A stretch of DNA of 64,000 bases from Cyanodermella asteris (lineage: Eukaryota; Ascomycota; Lecanoromycetes; Ostropales; Stictidaceae), in contig UYJD01000010.1 in assembly GCA_900618795.1 (NCBI GenBank), forward strand, positions 329,073-393,072, given 5' to 3'. Under the pieces are notes generated by a model, which worked only from the letters and a program-made list of their open reading frames with translations, made no database searches and was not told where the DNA came from. Positions within the stretch are counted from its first letter, which is position 1, and the number at the start of each line of letters is the position of its first letter. Shown here one piece after another: positions 42,237 to 51,487 of the stretch. Made by a program: the position numbers and the translations under genes.

Positions 42237-43058
42237 CTACCAGTAGAATAACGACCAAATCATCTGCAACACTGCATATTCCGTTTCGTAGACAGGCATA
42301 ATACGCAACAGCATCTCAAGCCAGTCGTCCGAGCGATACCGACCGCTTCGTGCCGCTGTGTAGAATTCCCAGTACTCGGGATACCAACCCGATGTCTCCC
42401 AGTCAATAATCTTGAGCTCAAGGCGGCTCCCACCATCGTTGTCGGTACGCCTGGTCACCATGACGTTCTTGGCTTGTATATCACCATGGGTAAACACGAT
42501 GTGGCGCGATTTAGTCAGAGTCGTAAGCATCATACGGCGCATTAATTCGACGTGGGCAGGCCCTTGCGATTCTTTGAGCCGCGTTGCCATGCCCTTGATC
42601 ATCGCCTCGATATCTGCAAAGGGTCCGGAAATTGTAGCGTCACCACTGGGCGTGTAGAAACAGCTGTCCTCGCATTTTTGTCGGCCGACAGAACCAATAT
42701 AGCCTTCTGGGGCTAACGATCGAAGCTCTTTGACCGCCTCGCATAGCTGAGCTTCCACCTGGGCCTTCTCACTTGGCAGTAAATCCGGTAACGCACGCTC
42801 CAGAGTCATACCCGGGACAAACTCCATGACAACAAAATTGATCCCTGTCTCAGGCTCACTGAAACTGGCGAAGACTTTCGGAACGGGCACCTTTGAATTT
42901 GCGTCGAGGTATCTCAGAGTGTCCGCTTCCGACAAGGCAACGTGGTGTCCATATTTGACGGCTACCGAGTCATTTATTTTCACGACTTTCGCGGATGCAT
43001 CTGGTGGGCTAATTAGATCTGTGCAAGCCTTGATTTCTTCGATAGAAGGAATCTGCAT
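42237..43058 (-). CDS. APH/choline-kinase-fold phosphotransferase
   Basis: 273-residue single-exon protein of the aminoglycoside phosphotransferase-like family, which is widely expanded in filamentous fungi with mostly unknown small-molecule substrates. The N-lobe contains the beta-strand lysine AVKYGH and the hinge segment FVVMEFVPGMTLERAL. The catalytic loop is HGDIQAKNVMV (the Brenner motif HxDxxxxN), and the metal-binding segment is IIDWETSGWYPEYWEF, with D in the place of the kinase DFG aspartate. All the catalytic residues needed for phosphotransfer are therefore present. It is divergent from COX19 with 334 bp between starts. Antibiotic resistance should not be inferred from the family name. 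Confidence 0.92.
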   Translation of the reverse strand: MQIPSIEEIKACTDLISPPDASAKVVKINDSVAVKYGHHVALSEADTLRYLDANSKVPVPKVFASFSEPETGINFVVMEFVPGMTLERALPDLLPSEKAQVEAQLCEAVKELRSLAPEGYIGSVGRQKCEDSCFYTPSGDATISGPFADIEAMIKGMATRLKESQGPAHVELMRRMMLTTLTKSRHIVFTHGDIQAKNVMVTRRTDNDGGSRLELKIIDWETSGWYPEYWEFYTAARSGRYRSDDWLEMLLRIMPVYETEYAVLQMIWSLFYW

Positions 43059-43392
43059 CGCGACCTAGTCCTGATCGCATCGGCACAACAGTGGACTTTG
43101 TCGGTGCCGGAACTTGCATAAAATCGCGACGAGTGTTGTAGTTCTTCTTTATTCGTAGCGACACTGCCTTTCGTTGCACATGCAAGCAAAGGTCGGTGGA
43201 CTCGCGGCAGATAAATTGTAGTGCTATTAACTGTGGCGCCGGGACGCGCATAACGCGAAGCATCGAGAGTGTCTGTGCGGATGATGCTTGGCACCTGATG
43301 CCGACGTCGATGTTTGAGAGCTGCTGTCGAGAGGTATTCATACGTCCCCAGCATCCTGTTTGGTCAATAGTTTGAGCATCAAACGACTCGCG
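43059..43392. promoter_or_regulatory. Bidirectional promoter region APH kinase / COX19
   Basis: 334 bp between divergent start codons; no specific element claimed. Confidence 0.4.
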
Positions 43393-43844
43393 ATGAGTTT
43401 TGGAGGACCCGGAGGACCACAGAAAGTCTACAAGCCAAATCCGTACGTGTTCACCACCAAGTCAAGAGTCCCCAGCTGAACAACTTCAGCCCCGAGCGCG
43501 GGTCCTTTCCCTTGGATCACGATGGTACGACAAGGAGACTGTAGAGCGTTGAAGGAGATCCATGGCTGACAGGCCTCGTAGGCGAATGCAAGCCGCTCGT
43601 CGGCGAATATCTGCGTTGCGTGAGGCGCGTTCAGGGCCAGAACTCGCCCGAGTGTCGAGACCTTGCTAAGCGCTATCTGCAATGTCGAATGGAGCAGTAA
43701 GTAGCATGGAGATGTAGATAACTCCACAAGCTAAGCACAGAATCTAGTAATCTTATGGCCCCTGACGAATTGAAAAACCTGGGGTTCAAGGACGAGGCTG
43801 GAGGCGGAAGTCAAGGAAGCGGAGGCCTTGGTTCAAAGCGGTAG
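43393..43844 (+). CDS. COX19: Cytochrome oxidase assembly factor Cox19 (twin CX9C), four exons
   Basis: Copper-related assembly factor of the mitochondrial intermembrane space, imported and oxidised by Mia40. Four small exons, 43393-43442, 43490-43524, 43582-43696 and 43748-43844, are separated by introns of 47, 57 and 51 bp, each with GT...AG and plausible branch sites (AGCTGAAC, GCTGAC, GCTAAG). The spliced 98-residue product begins MSFGGPGGPQKVYKPNPPER and continues GSFPLDHDGEC, the Cox19 hallmark. Twin CX9C motifs are C31/C41 and C53/C63, and LMAPDELKNLGF follows as in Cox19 orthologues. The second exon is only 35 bp. No single open frame covers more than one exon, so simple ORF searches miss this gene. 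Confidence 0.95.
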
Positions 43845-44190
43845 CAAAGCAGAGTTTGCTTCCTTCATAGCGCACAAGCTTGAGTCTACGATCATTCACG
43901 ACTCCTTTATACCCTTCTTGCAATGTAATATAGACTCCAATCCATCTCAATGTCCAAATGAATCAATTCGACGCGCACTGAACCCTTTCCAACACGCCCT
44001 TCCTCGCGTATATTGAATCCCGCTCCTACAGCACATCGCAAGCATTGAGCTCCCACATACCGGCGCCAAATCGCACACTGCCATCAAACTTTGTTGTATC
44101 AGAGCATTCAATATCGCAACTGACTGAAGCCTCCGTCGACATCGATACGAACTATAATCTCAAGCTTGGTCTTTGCGCGTCAAGTCCAAA
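43845..44190. other. Intergenic between COX19 and NPR3
   Basis: 346 bp between two plus-strand genes; contains NPR3 promoter and leader. Confidence 0.45.
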
Positions 44191-46471
44191 ATGTCCGACC
44201 CAATGCTCCCGCCAGACCCCTGCCTCCTCGCCATTATCCTGATAACCCGAACTCGTGATGGTACCAGCAATGTCTTCCAGTATCCGCCCAATCCCGGCCA
44301 GGACCGCAAACAACAACGCCACCTAACCAACAGCAGCACCACAGGCTACGACTCGGACAGCAGCACCAGCAACTCGACCTCCAGCGCCGACGAACTCGAA
44401 GCCCAATTATCCAAAGCCCGACTCGGCGACCGCGACGGACTCGACGGTGCGAACGGAAGCATCGACGAAACCGGATCTGCGTCTCCAGAGAAGGGCAATG
44501 GCGAAGATGGGATGTGGGAGAGGCACGGCGGCGACGGCCAAAGGCAGCGGGACGGTCTACTGGGACTGCCGAACGGGTTCCACCATTTCTTGTGTCCACC
44601 GGATACCTTCAACAAGAAGCGTTTCGAGATGACTATTGACCGGTTGGTCTTCCTCGGCTGGCCGGTCTACGCAAAGAAGGATGGGAGTTGGGCTGCGCGG
44701 AAGCCGAGGAAGAAGAAGCGGAGGTCTTCGGCGACGAGGACGACGAAGAGCCAGGACACGGATCCAATGATGAGGAGGTCGTCGATACAGCTTGATCGGC
44801 TGGTTGAGTTGAGCAGCGAGCAGGATAGTGGTGGCGACACTACGGCTGCGGAGGAAGTATCCGGCTTCGAGGCGGGCTATGGGCACGAGGAGAAAGAGGA
44901 ACCACCCAAAAAGGAGATTCTGAGCATGTTCCACGTGGCTTTCGTGCTCAGTCCTTCGCCTTTGGAGTACCAGCATCGCGTGGACGAGATGTACAAACAT
45001 GTCATCAAGAAATTCACAAAAGCCCTGCGGTGGGAGCAGATCAAAACTGATTTCGTGCTGAAAGAGTCGGAGAAGTTGAAGTTACTAAAGTCCAAGACTG
45101 GTAAGAATAGTCTCCTCGATTTCATGCGCATATGCTGACTATCTAGGCTTCCATGATATCGCGTTGAAACATTCACCTTTGGCACGAGGTATCGCGGACC
45201 TTTACAACGCCATCTCTTCCTCAAGAATCGCTCAAATCAATCTCACAGAAAGAACATCCTTTTCACTACAGCTACCACTGAGGAGCTCCATTGACATCCT
45301 GCCCACTCTGACAGAGCCTCAGTTGCCAGGCATGTGGCTTACAACAGCGCAGAGCTCAATAACTTCAGAAGACGACATCGATACTTCGGGCACAGGCCTT
45401 GCCTCCCATTTTACCCTTCTGCCTTTGCAAGAGCCCAGCGCGATCATTGCTGAGCTCACAACGGCGCAATCCCCTTTGACACCGTACCTGGCCAATTTCC
45501 TTCGCCACAGCACTCCCAACAAATCCTTCCTCGCTATATCGCAAACATCGAACATTCCTTTGACGGAAATCCAGCACTTGGCTTCTCATCTGATATATTG
45601 GCGACGAGCACGAGCAATACCACCGCTGCATATCCGTGACATCTATATCACCTCGCCAAACGCAGACATGAGGAAGCTGAAGGTCGCATCAGCTCTATAT
45701 GCAAAGCAGTTCCCAGCTTTGCCCAGCCTACCGAAAATCCTAAACCGATTGAGCATGAGCACACCAGCACCATATAGCTATATTCTCCCCAGTAGAGACC
45801 ATAAGGAGGCCTATCTGGAGATTCTAGCATGGCTCATGCGAGGTGGTTGGGTCACACAGCTGAGAAGTTTCGCTTGGGTCAGGGTTCCTGTCGAGATCAG
45901 GGAGAGAGTTCGGCTGCGCATGAAGGAGGAGGAACGAGAAAAGAATGCGGCCAAGTCCAAAAAGGCTGTCATGCATCGCCGTCAGGAGTCCAAAGCCGAA
46001 AGCGAGAGCAGCGAAGACGACGTATCTAGCCACGCAGATGACGATCCAGGTGAGCCAGATTTGCCAAGTGGATATCTTACACCGATGAAGTCGTCAATCT
46101 ATTCCACGGCCACCGCGGAGTCGACGTCAACTACCAACACTGCCATCCCGGTTCAACCCGATCTTCGCGATTCCGAAATCCGAGGTCATGAGGCTCCCGT
46201 TCTGATTCTGGATCCTAAGCGAGCTTCAGGTATGGAATCCAGATATCTGAGCGCTATAGCTGAGCAGATCGAAGAAGAGCTCGCGCAAGACGGCAAGGAA
46301 GTCGAGAGCAAACAGGTACGCGAGATCTGGGAGAAGTGCATGAAGTACTTTAACGGCCAGCACGCGCTGGAGAAGATCGCAGTCCGAGAAGGACTCAAGA
46401 GGAAGAAAGTCGAGGCGTTGAGGGAGCGATGGAAGAATCGTGGATACCTGCTGGAGGTGCGACATTGGTGA
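44191..46471 (+). CDS. NPR3: Nitrogen permease regulator Npr3 (GATOR1/SEACIT subunit)
   Basis: Npr3 forms with Npr2 and Iml1 the SEACIT/GATOR1 complex, which inhibits TORC1 at the vacuole when amino acids are scarce. Exons 44191-45100 and 45147-46471 with a 46-bp intron (GTAAGA donor, GCTGACT branch, CTAG acceptor) encode 744 residues. The start MSDPMLPPDPCLLAIILITRTRDG and the later FHHFLCPPDTFNKKRFEMTIDRLVFLGWPVY are the conserved NPR3 N-terminal parts, followed after an acidic insert by MFHVAFVLSPSPLEYQHRVDEMY. After the splice come the middle and C-terminal regions (SPLARGIADLYNAIS, RVPVEIR) and a helical end (WEKCMKYFNGQHALEKIAVREGLKRKKV). Two low-complexity inserts, residues 45-110 and about 580-650, are typical of fungal Npr3. 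Confidence 0.95.
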
Positions 46472-46561
46472 GCCCAGTCAGCGGTGCAGTACAGTCGATA
46501 ATCGGCATCATGCTCGAATCGCCCGTGTGTCACGAAACGTAGTATCACTCGAGTCTACCTT

Positions 46562-46978
46562 TCATTGATGTGCCAATGTCGCGTTGCCCTGATCAACCTC
46601 ACGGAACCTCCTCTCTTCCTCTGCATTCGCTTTCAATATATCCGCCTGCGTCTGCGTCTTCTGCTGCGCTAGCTGCTGCGATAGCTTGCCTTTCTGCGCC
46701 GAAGCCGACGCCTTCGATGCCCGTTCCTGCAGATAGTCAGCTCGGAACCGCATGCAACCACCGGCATTGAATGCGCTCACCTCAGCAGCTCGAGCGGCCG
46801 CCGACCGAGCATCTCCTCCAGCGCTGGCTCCGCCCAAGGTCTTGCTCGTCGAGCTGGCTTGTAGCGCCGGTACCGGCTTGGGTGCTTGATCGATTGGCGC
46901 TGGAGCTGGCGCGGACCCGAGCGTCCTGCCTTCGCCTTGGAAATTGTTTCCTGAGGCTTTGCCGCAACAGTTGCCCAT
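46562..46978 (-). CDS. Small lipid-anchored coiled-coil protein (MGNCC N-terminus)
   Basis: Conserved fungal protein of unknown function. MGNCCGKAS is a strong N-myristoylation signal with adjacent cysteines for palmitoylation, so membrane tethering on the cytosolic side is likely. Exons 46978-46781 and 46726-46562 are separated by a 54-bp intron with GTGAGC donor, GCTGAC branch site and CTGCAG acceptor, giving 120 residues. The intron length is a multiple of three and it holds no stop, so an unspliced message would encode 138 residues with an 18-residue insert. Splicing yields ARAAEERASKASAS, which continues the alanine/glutamate helix better than the insert does. The Pro/Ala-rich middle and C-terminal helix (KLSQQLAQQKTQTQADILK) match what I recall of this family. 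It is convergent with NPR3, 90 bp apart. Confidence 0.85.
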   Translation of the reverse strand: MGNCCGKASGNNFQGEGRTLGSAPAPAPIDQAPKPVPALQASSTSKTLGGASAGGDARSAAARAAEVSAFNAGGCMRFRADYLQERASKASASAQKGKLSQQLAQQKTQTQADILKANAEEERRFREVDQGNATLAHQ

Positions 46979-48366
46979 GGTGGCGGAGATCTATATGTGG
47001 GTTCTAGGTTGGAGATGTCGGGGCGATGCGGTACATATAATGAGCTCTACTGTGGGGTAGTAGAGGTCGATGCCGCATCTTCACGTGACACGACCCATTG
47101 AGCCATGGCTGCACTCGGGAGACTGGATACATACCCTAGCACATACTCCCATGGTGTTGCTCAGCGTCAAAGTGATTGCTTTACCGGGATCCCCTCATAG
47201 CCAAATAATAGCATTGGAAAGATTCTGACGGTCTAGACCTATGGTTTTGCGTCGTCCAATTCAATGGCTCGTTGGTTGAAAGTATATTTTCGTTCCCGGA
47301 CTTTTGGTCTTTTTCTGCTTTTTTTAGGACCTTTGAATATTGTTTCTTCAGTCTCGTACAACCAACCTCCACGTTCTGCGCGATGTGAAGTCTCCCGCGC
47401 TGGAACCCGCGCTTTTCCTCACACCATGTTTAGCATCTAGCATAAACTGCTCAATCTCTCGTATCAATTCATCGAATCTGGCTCTATCAACGTCGTCCCT
47501 GCTAGTGACTCGCAAGCGTTCCGCAAAGCTCGTCCAAATGCTCTCCACCACTTCCGCGACCCTCCTCCAACTAACCATAGATGATGTCTGAAAAAAACGA
47601 AAAAAAAGGACAAGAGATTGCCCCAACTCGAGTGTCGTGGCAATAAACAACACCCTCAGAGGCGCCAGTTCAGCAGACTCGAATTCTCAGACAGCACAAA
47701 GTCCGCGTAGAAGCTCAATCCAAGGTCGAGACCGTCCAAAGCTGGAGAAATCCATGGAAATAGGAGTGCGATGTTGTCCGGTCGTGTCGTGACTTTCGTC
47801 GACCCACGTTAGTTGGCTGGGCTGAGGCGTGGAAAGATTTAGCGGTATTACTGGCGCGCAAGGATGTAGTTGCCCAGCTGCTTCCGAGTCTGACAGACGA
47901 AGCGGCTTCTGATGAGATCTTCTCGTGCAAGGTGGGCGAAGATGCATTGCGGGAGCTCGCTACTTAGCAACTCGAAAGGGCGGGTATTGACCTGTCCACC
48001 ATCACCACGCCGACGCAACTGCTAATGCATGGAGACCTGGGTACTGAACGGCTGTGTCGAACGGCTGCTCATATCAAAAGTAGGTGGTCAGAGGAATGCA
48101 GTGAGCGCGTTGTGCAGTATTGTAGTGAAACTTGGGCCATGGGCGGGTATATCTTGCAACTCAGCGCTTCAGTGGCGAAGGAGCGTTGAGCCCCGCGTGT
48201 CGTGAGAACACTGCTCATGCCTGTGTCGAGTGACATCTGTACGTCGAGCTTTTTGAGCAGACACCCAATCACCGTGGTTGCAACGCAAGATCAGTCTGGA
48301 ATGACAAGAACCACAGTCATCAACCATGTCGATATTTTACGAACCCCTTCATACCTCAATGTATCG
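46979..48366. other. Intergenic, with one unexplained open stretch
   Basis: 1.4 kb. The plus-strand frame 47764-48189 is open except for one stop and has protein-like composition (see findings). The minus-strand frame 47348-47653 (about 100 codons) is also possible but unrecognised. Confidence 0.4.
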
Positions 48367-49703
48367 CTATAAAACCTCGAATTGATATGCAACATATGCG
48401 GAATATTCGCCATCGCCTCCGCTCGCCATGTGCATCTCAGATTCCGCAGCAGAGTCCTTCGTGACGTTGCCCTTCTTATCCCGGGTCAGAGCATTGCCAC
48501 CCAAGTAGCCATATTGCTTGTCGAGATTGTCCCGAACCTTCTTGATCTGCTTCGATGAAGTCTGTATCTGTCTGTTAGCATGTGTCCGCTCGCCACCGTC
48601 CCCAAGAAGCAACTCACCACGACCAGCCCGCAAACAAACGACAACGGCAGCCCGTACCGCAACACCGTCTCAACGAAAACCTGCAACGCCAAAACGTGCG
48701 CCCACACAGCAACCGCCTCACCCCAACCCGTTCGTCCCAGCATCAGAGCCTCACTCCACAGTTGCTTTTCTTCCCTCCCCACACGATCCAACTCCTTTCG
48801 CTCCGCCTCGCTTCCGCCCTCCTCGAACTTGTAGTCACGCGGTATCCATTTCTGCTCTCTGCACTTGTGAATGAACTCCTGGCTGTACTTCTTGAACGTC
48901 GTGGCGCTGAACAGTGTAAACTCGTCGTCGGCGTCGATCTCTTGGCCACTCCGCGGAACAACCCACTGGGATATTGTCTCGTACATGCGCGGAAAGTCGC
49001 GTGCTTGGTTCTTTGGCACGGCGATGAGGTGGGTCTCGAGGTACTCGGAGTCGCGGATTATGGCGCTGGGAGGGACGATGGAGACGAGGGATTTGGTGGC
49101 GAGGTTGCCGGTTTGGCGTTTCTGCAGGTTGACGAGGGTGGTTTTCGAGGTGTTGTACTGGTTGTATTTGCCACGAACATCGTTGTCTATGCTCGTGACT
49201 TCCTATAGTGAGTGTCAATATTTGGAGACACATACGTCTTGACTGGATGCCGCCGTACCTTCTGTAGGGTGGAAATAAGCTCGTTCAGCGGCTTGTCTGC
49301 CCTGTACTTGACTTTGTTCCAGCGGAAATTCCTCAAGTAGGCGTCAACCGGCTCTGCCACCAGTCAGTATGCTTGTTTCTTGCGCGTGGACTCACAACAT
49401 ACTATCATTGACCTTCTTTTGCTCCGCAATCTTGTCCTCGTCGCCCTCAAGTAGACTTCTCAAAGAGTCCCCCACCTTGCCAACCACCGCCTCACATCCG
49501 CCCGCCAATTTTGCCAAATCGTCCGCCTGCTGAACCAGCGCATCTAACGTTCCGACCTTGAACTCGGGTATCTGGAACGGAACGGTGGTCGTATTGTCGG
49601 TTCCGACGACGGATCGCACTGCTGTGAGAGCTTCGTCGTGGTCGTTGCCGAGCGATATGGAGGTCGGTAGGGACACGAGGAGATATGTCGAGGGCTTAGA
49701 CAT
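48367..49703 (-). CDS. VMA5: V-type ATPase subunit C
   Basis: Peripheral V1 stalk subunit that joins V1 and Vo and controls reversible disassembly of the vacuolar proton pump. Four exons on the minus strand, 49703-49403, 49353-49259, 49202-48618 and 48561-48367, have phases that fit and give 391 residues (yeast Vma5 has 392). Introns are 49, 56 and 56 bp with canonical ends and CTGAC or CTAAC-like branches. Family stretches in order: YLLVSLPTSI, FKVGTLDALVQQADDLAKL, VDAYLRNFRWNKVKYRADKPL, YNQYNTSKTTLVNLQKRQTGNL, SEYLETHLIAVPKN, FTLFSATTFKKYSQEFIHKC, WAHVLALQVFVETVLRYGLP and YGYLGGNA. It ends YVAYQFEVL, as usual. Phase and length agreement make the model secure. Confidence 0.96.
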
Positions 49704-50184
49704 GGTGAACTATTGTTTCAGGGCGAAGTGCAATCTAGCATGGCCCGTTCACCTTCTTCAGATCCAGCACGGTTTGTGGCGCTATGCAATTGCTGGTGTT
49801 GTGGTGGTAGCTACCGTCAGGCAAGCTGCAGTTGAGCTTGCGGTGCTGGAGGCCGCACATGACGCAGCGCAGATCAGGCGGTTCAGCCATTTCAGCTTGA
49901 GGCTCACTAGAGGTAACTATGAGCGGAGCCTTGCCAAGGGCGAACCCTACATATATCGTAACTATGTTTGGTCGTCTTCTCTCATCGCGTGTACATGCAG
50001 AGAGTGTGCCAAATGCTGATTTAATCACAACTTTGGAATGTCTCACGAGCACTGTGGCTCTGGCTCTTTCCATATGGTTTTTTTGTCAATTGTTCTACTG
50101 TGGTGTCCCCCATATAACTCATACGCTCAATATTGTGCATCCAGTGCTTCTCTAAATCTTCACAACGTCTATGATCTATTGCTT
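49704..50184. other. Intergenic upstream of VMA5
   Basis: VMA5 promoter and leader. A minus-strand frame ending at 49735 has a possible 51-codon ATG start with a C-x2-C-x7-C cluster (RCVMCGLQHRKLNC), perhaps an upstream ORF; not supported as a gene. Confidence 0.4.
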
Positions 50185-51167
50185 TCAGCCAGACGCAACC
50201 GGGTATAACCTCGCCATTGCCGCTGCCTGCTTTGGCTCCACAAACAGGCCCTTGGCCGTCGCAAAAACAATTGGATCTTTCCCCTCAGATGGATCTAACT
50301 GCTCAATCCGCCCTTCAACCCAAGCTTTCCTCCCCTCAACCTTCGTCGTTGCTCCCCTCAGCACCACAAACGTGTCCACCGGCGTCGGCGCCTTGTAGTC
50401 AACGGTAAGTGTCGCCGTCATCCCCACCTTGTTCGGCAGCGCAGGGAAACACGTCCTCGCAAGACCCTCATCCAACAACGTGGCGAGCATGCCGCCGTGC
50501 ACAATCCCAGGATGTCCAGATACGTCTTTCCCCAAGTAGATCAAAATCACTCCCTCTTCACCATCCTTATGTACGAAGACCAGTGGAGGAACCCAAAGCT
50601 TGCCCGCTCCACCAAGAGCTCCCGAGGTCATGTGGTGCGCTTTGGCTTCGGCTGGCAACTTCAGGAAAGGCCTTGACTCGGTCATGGCCGGGTTCTTGCG
50701 TAGTTCCTGCGCAATCGGATGGTTCATGATGTGTGTGTCGATCTCCGCAGATCGGGTGTCGTACGGCTCGAAGAGGGTCAGGGTTTCGCCGTCGGTGGGC
50801 GGGTTGAGATAGCCATTTATGGCGGGGGCGATGGGTACAGTAGCCATTGCGAAGCCGGCGGGGATGAAGATGAGGGCAAGGCCAATTGTGCGGAGGAGGC
50901 GAATAGGGAGCGAGCTTCGGACGGCGGAGGATGTGGAGGTTGCAGCTTGGGAGTCTGTTCAGGCATTAGGCGTCATATTCATGGAGTTGTGAGCTGGGCA
51001 CACTCACCGATAGCGGCGGAGTATGACCGCGCTAGAGATTTGGTAATGGTAGACGGGCGTTGGAATCGAGACCGAAGCGTGGGTGAGAAGTAAGAGCCAG
51101 AGAGTGTGCTTTTGCGGAGGGCCCTTTCTGGCCGCGCCCTTTTTATAGGCGCCGTGATCGATGACAT
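50185..51167 (-). CDS. Mitochondrial hotdog-fold thioesterase-like protein
   Basis: Acyl-CoA thioesterase superfamily protein, similar to the yeast Fmp10 / fission yeast UPF0644 group as I recall them. Exons 51167-51008 and 50954-50185 with a 53-bp intron (GTGAGT donor, CCTAATGCC branch region, ACAG acceptor) encode 309 residues. The first 60 residues are basic, Ser/Thr rich and nearly acid-free (RPERALRKSTLSGSYFSPTL), a mitochondrial presequence; a hydrophobic helix follows at about 76-92 (LLRTIGLALIFIPAGFAM), suggesting inner-membrane anchoring. The hotdog core has GHPGIVHGGMLATLLDEGLAR, the long helix carrying the catalytic region of 4HBT enzymes, then LTVDYKAPTPV. An ATG within exon 2 (50847) would omit the targeting region and is less likely. 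Substrate unknown. Confidence 0.9.
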
Positions 51168-51487
51168 GATGCGTACGGAGAGGCCTGAGGCCTCTCGAAG
51201 TTTTGCGATCCACAAGACGAGGCGCAGCTTGCTTCTCGACGACGTCGTACCTTGGATGCGAATGTTCGGGCCTCACGCTGCACACGACGGACGCGGCGCC
51301 GAACGAGACGAAGAACTAGACCTCGGCTGAGATCCAAGCTTACGCGCGAGAAGAATGTTGGCACCTCTACAAAAGCAAAATCACCACAAAAAGTACAGTA
51401 TGAGGTGGCATGGATAGGAGGTCGTATTTGTAATGTTATTCGGAATTGTGAACTACACAGCAGTCCGAAGGGAGAAAATTCTCGCTA
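51168..51487. other. Intergenic
   Basis: Between two minus-strand genes; promoter of the thioesterase gene and 3' end of NOC1. Nothing else seen. Confidence 0.45.

Noticed and set aside
42237-43058. APH-family gene as an antibiotic resistance gene
   Set aside because: Fungal genomes contain many such kinases with unrelated small-molecule or protein-like substrates; context does not suggest resistance.
49735-50073. Minus-strand cysteine-containing frame between VMA5 and the thioesterase gene
   Set aside because: Short, no family, and its position fits the VMA5 leader; kept only as a possible upstream ORF.
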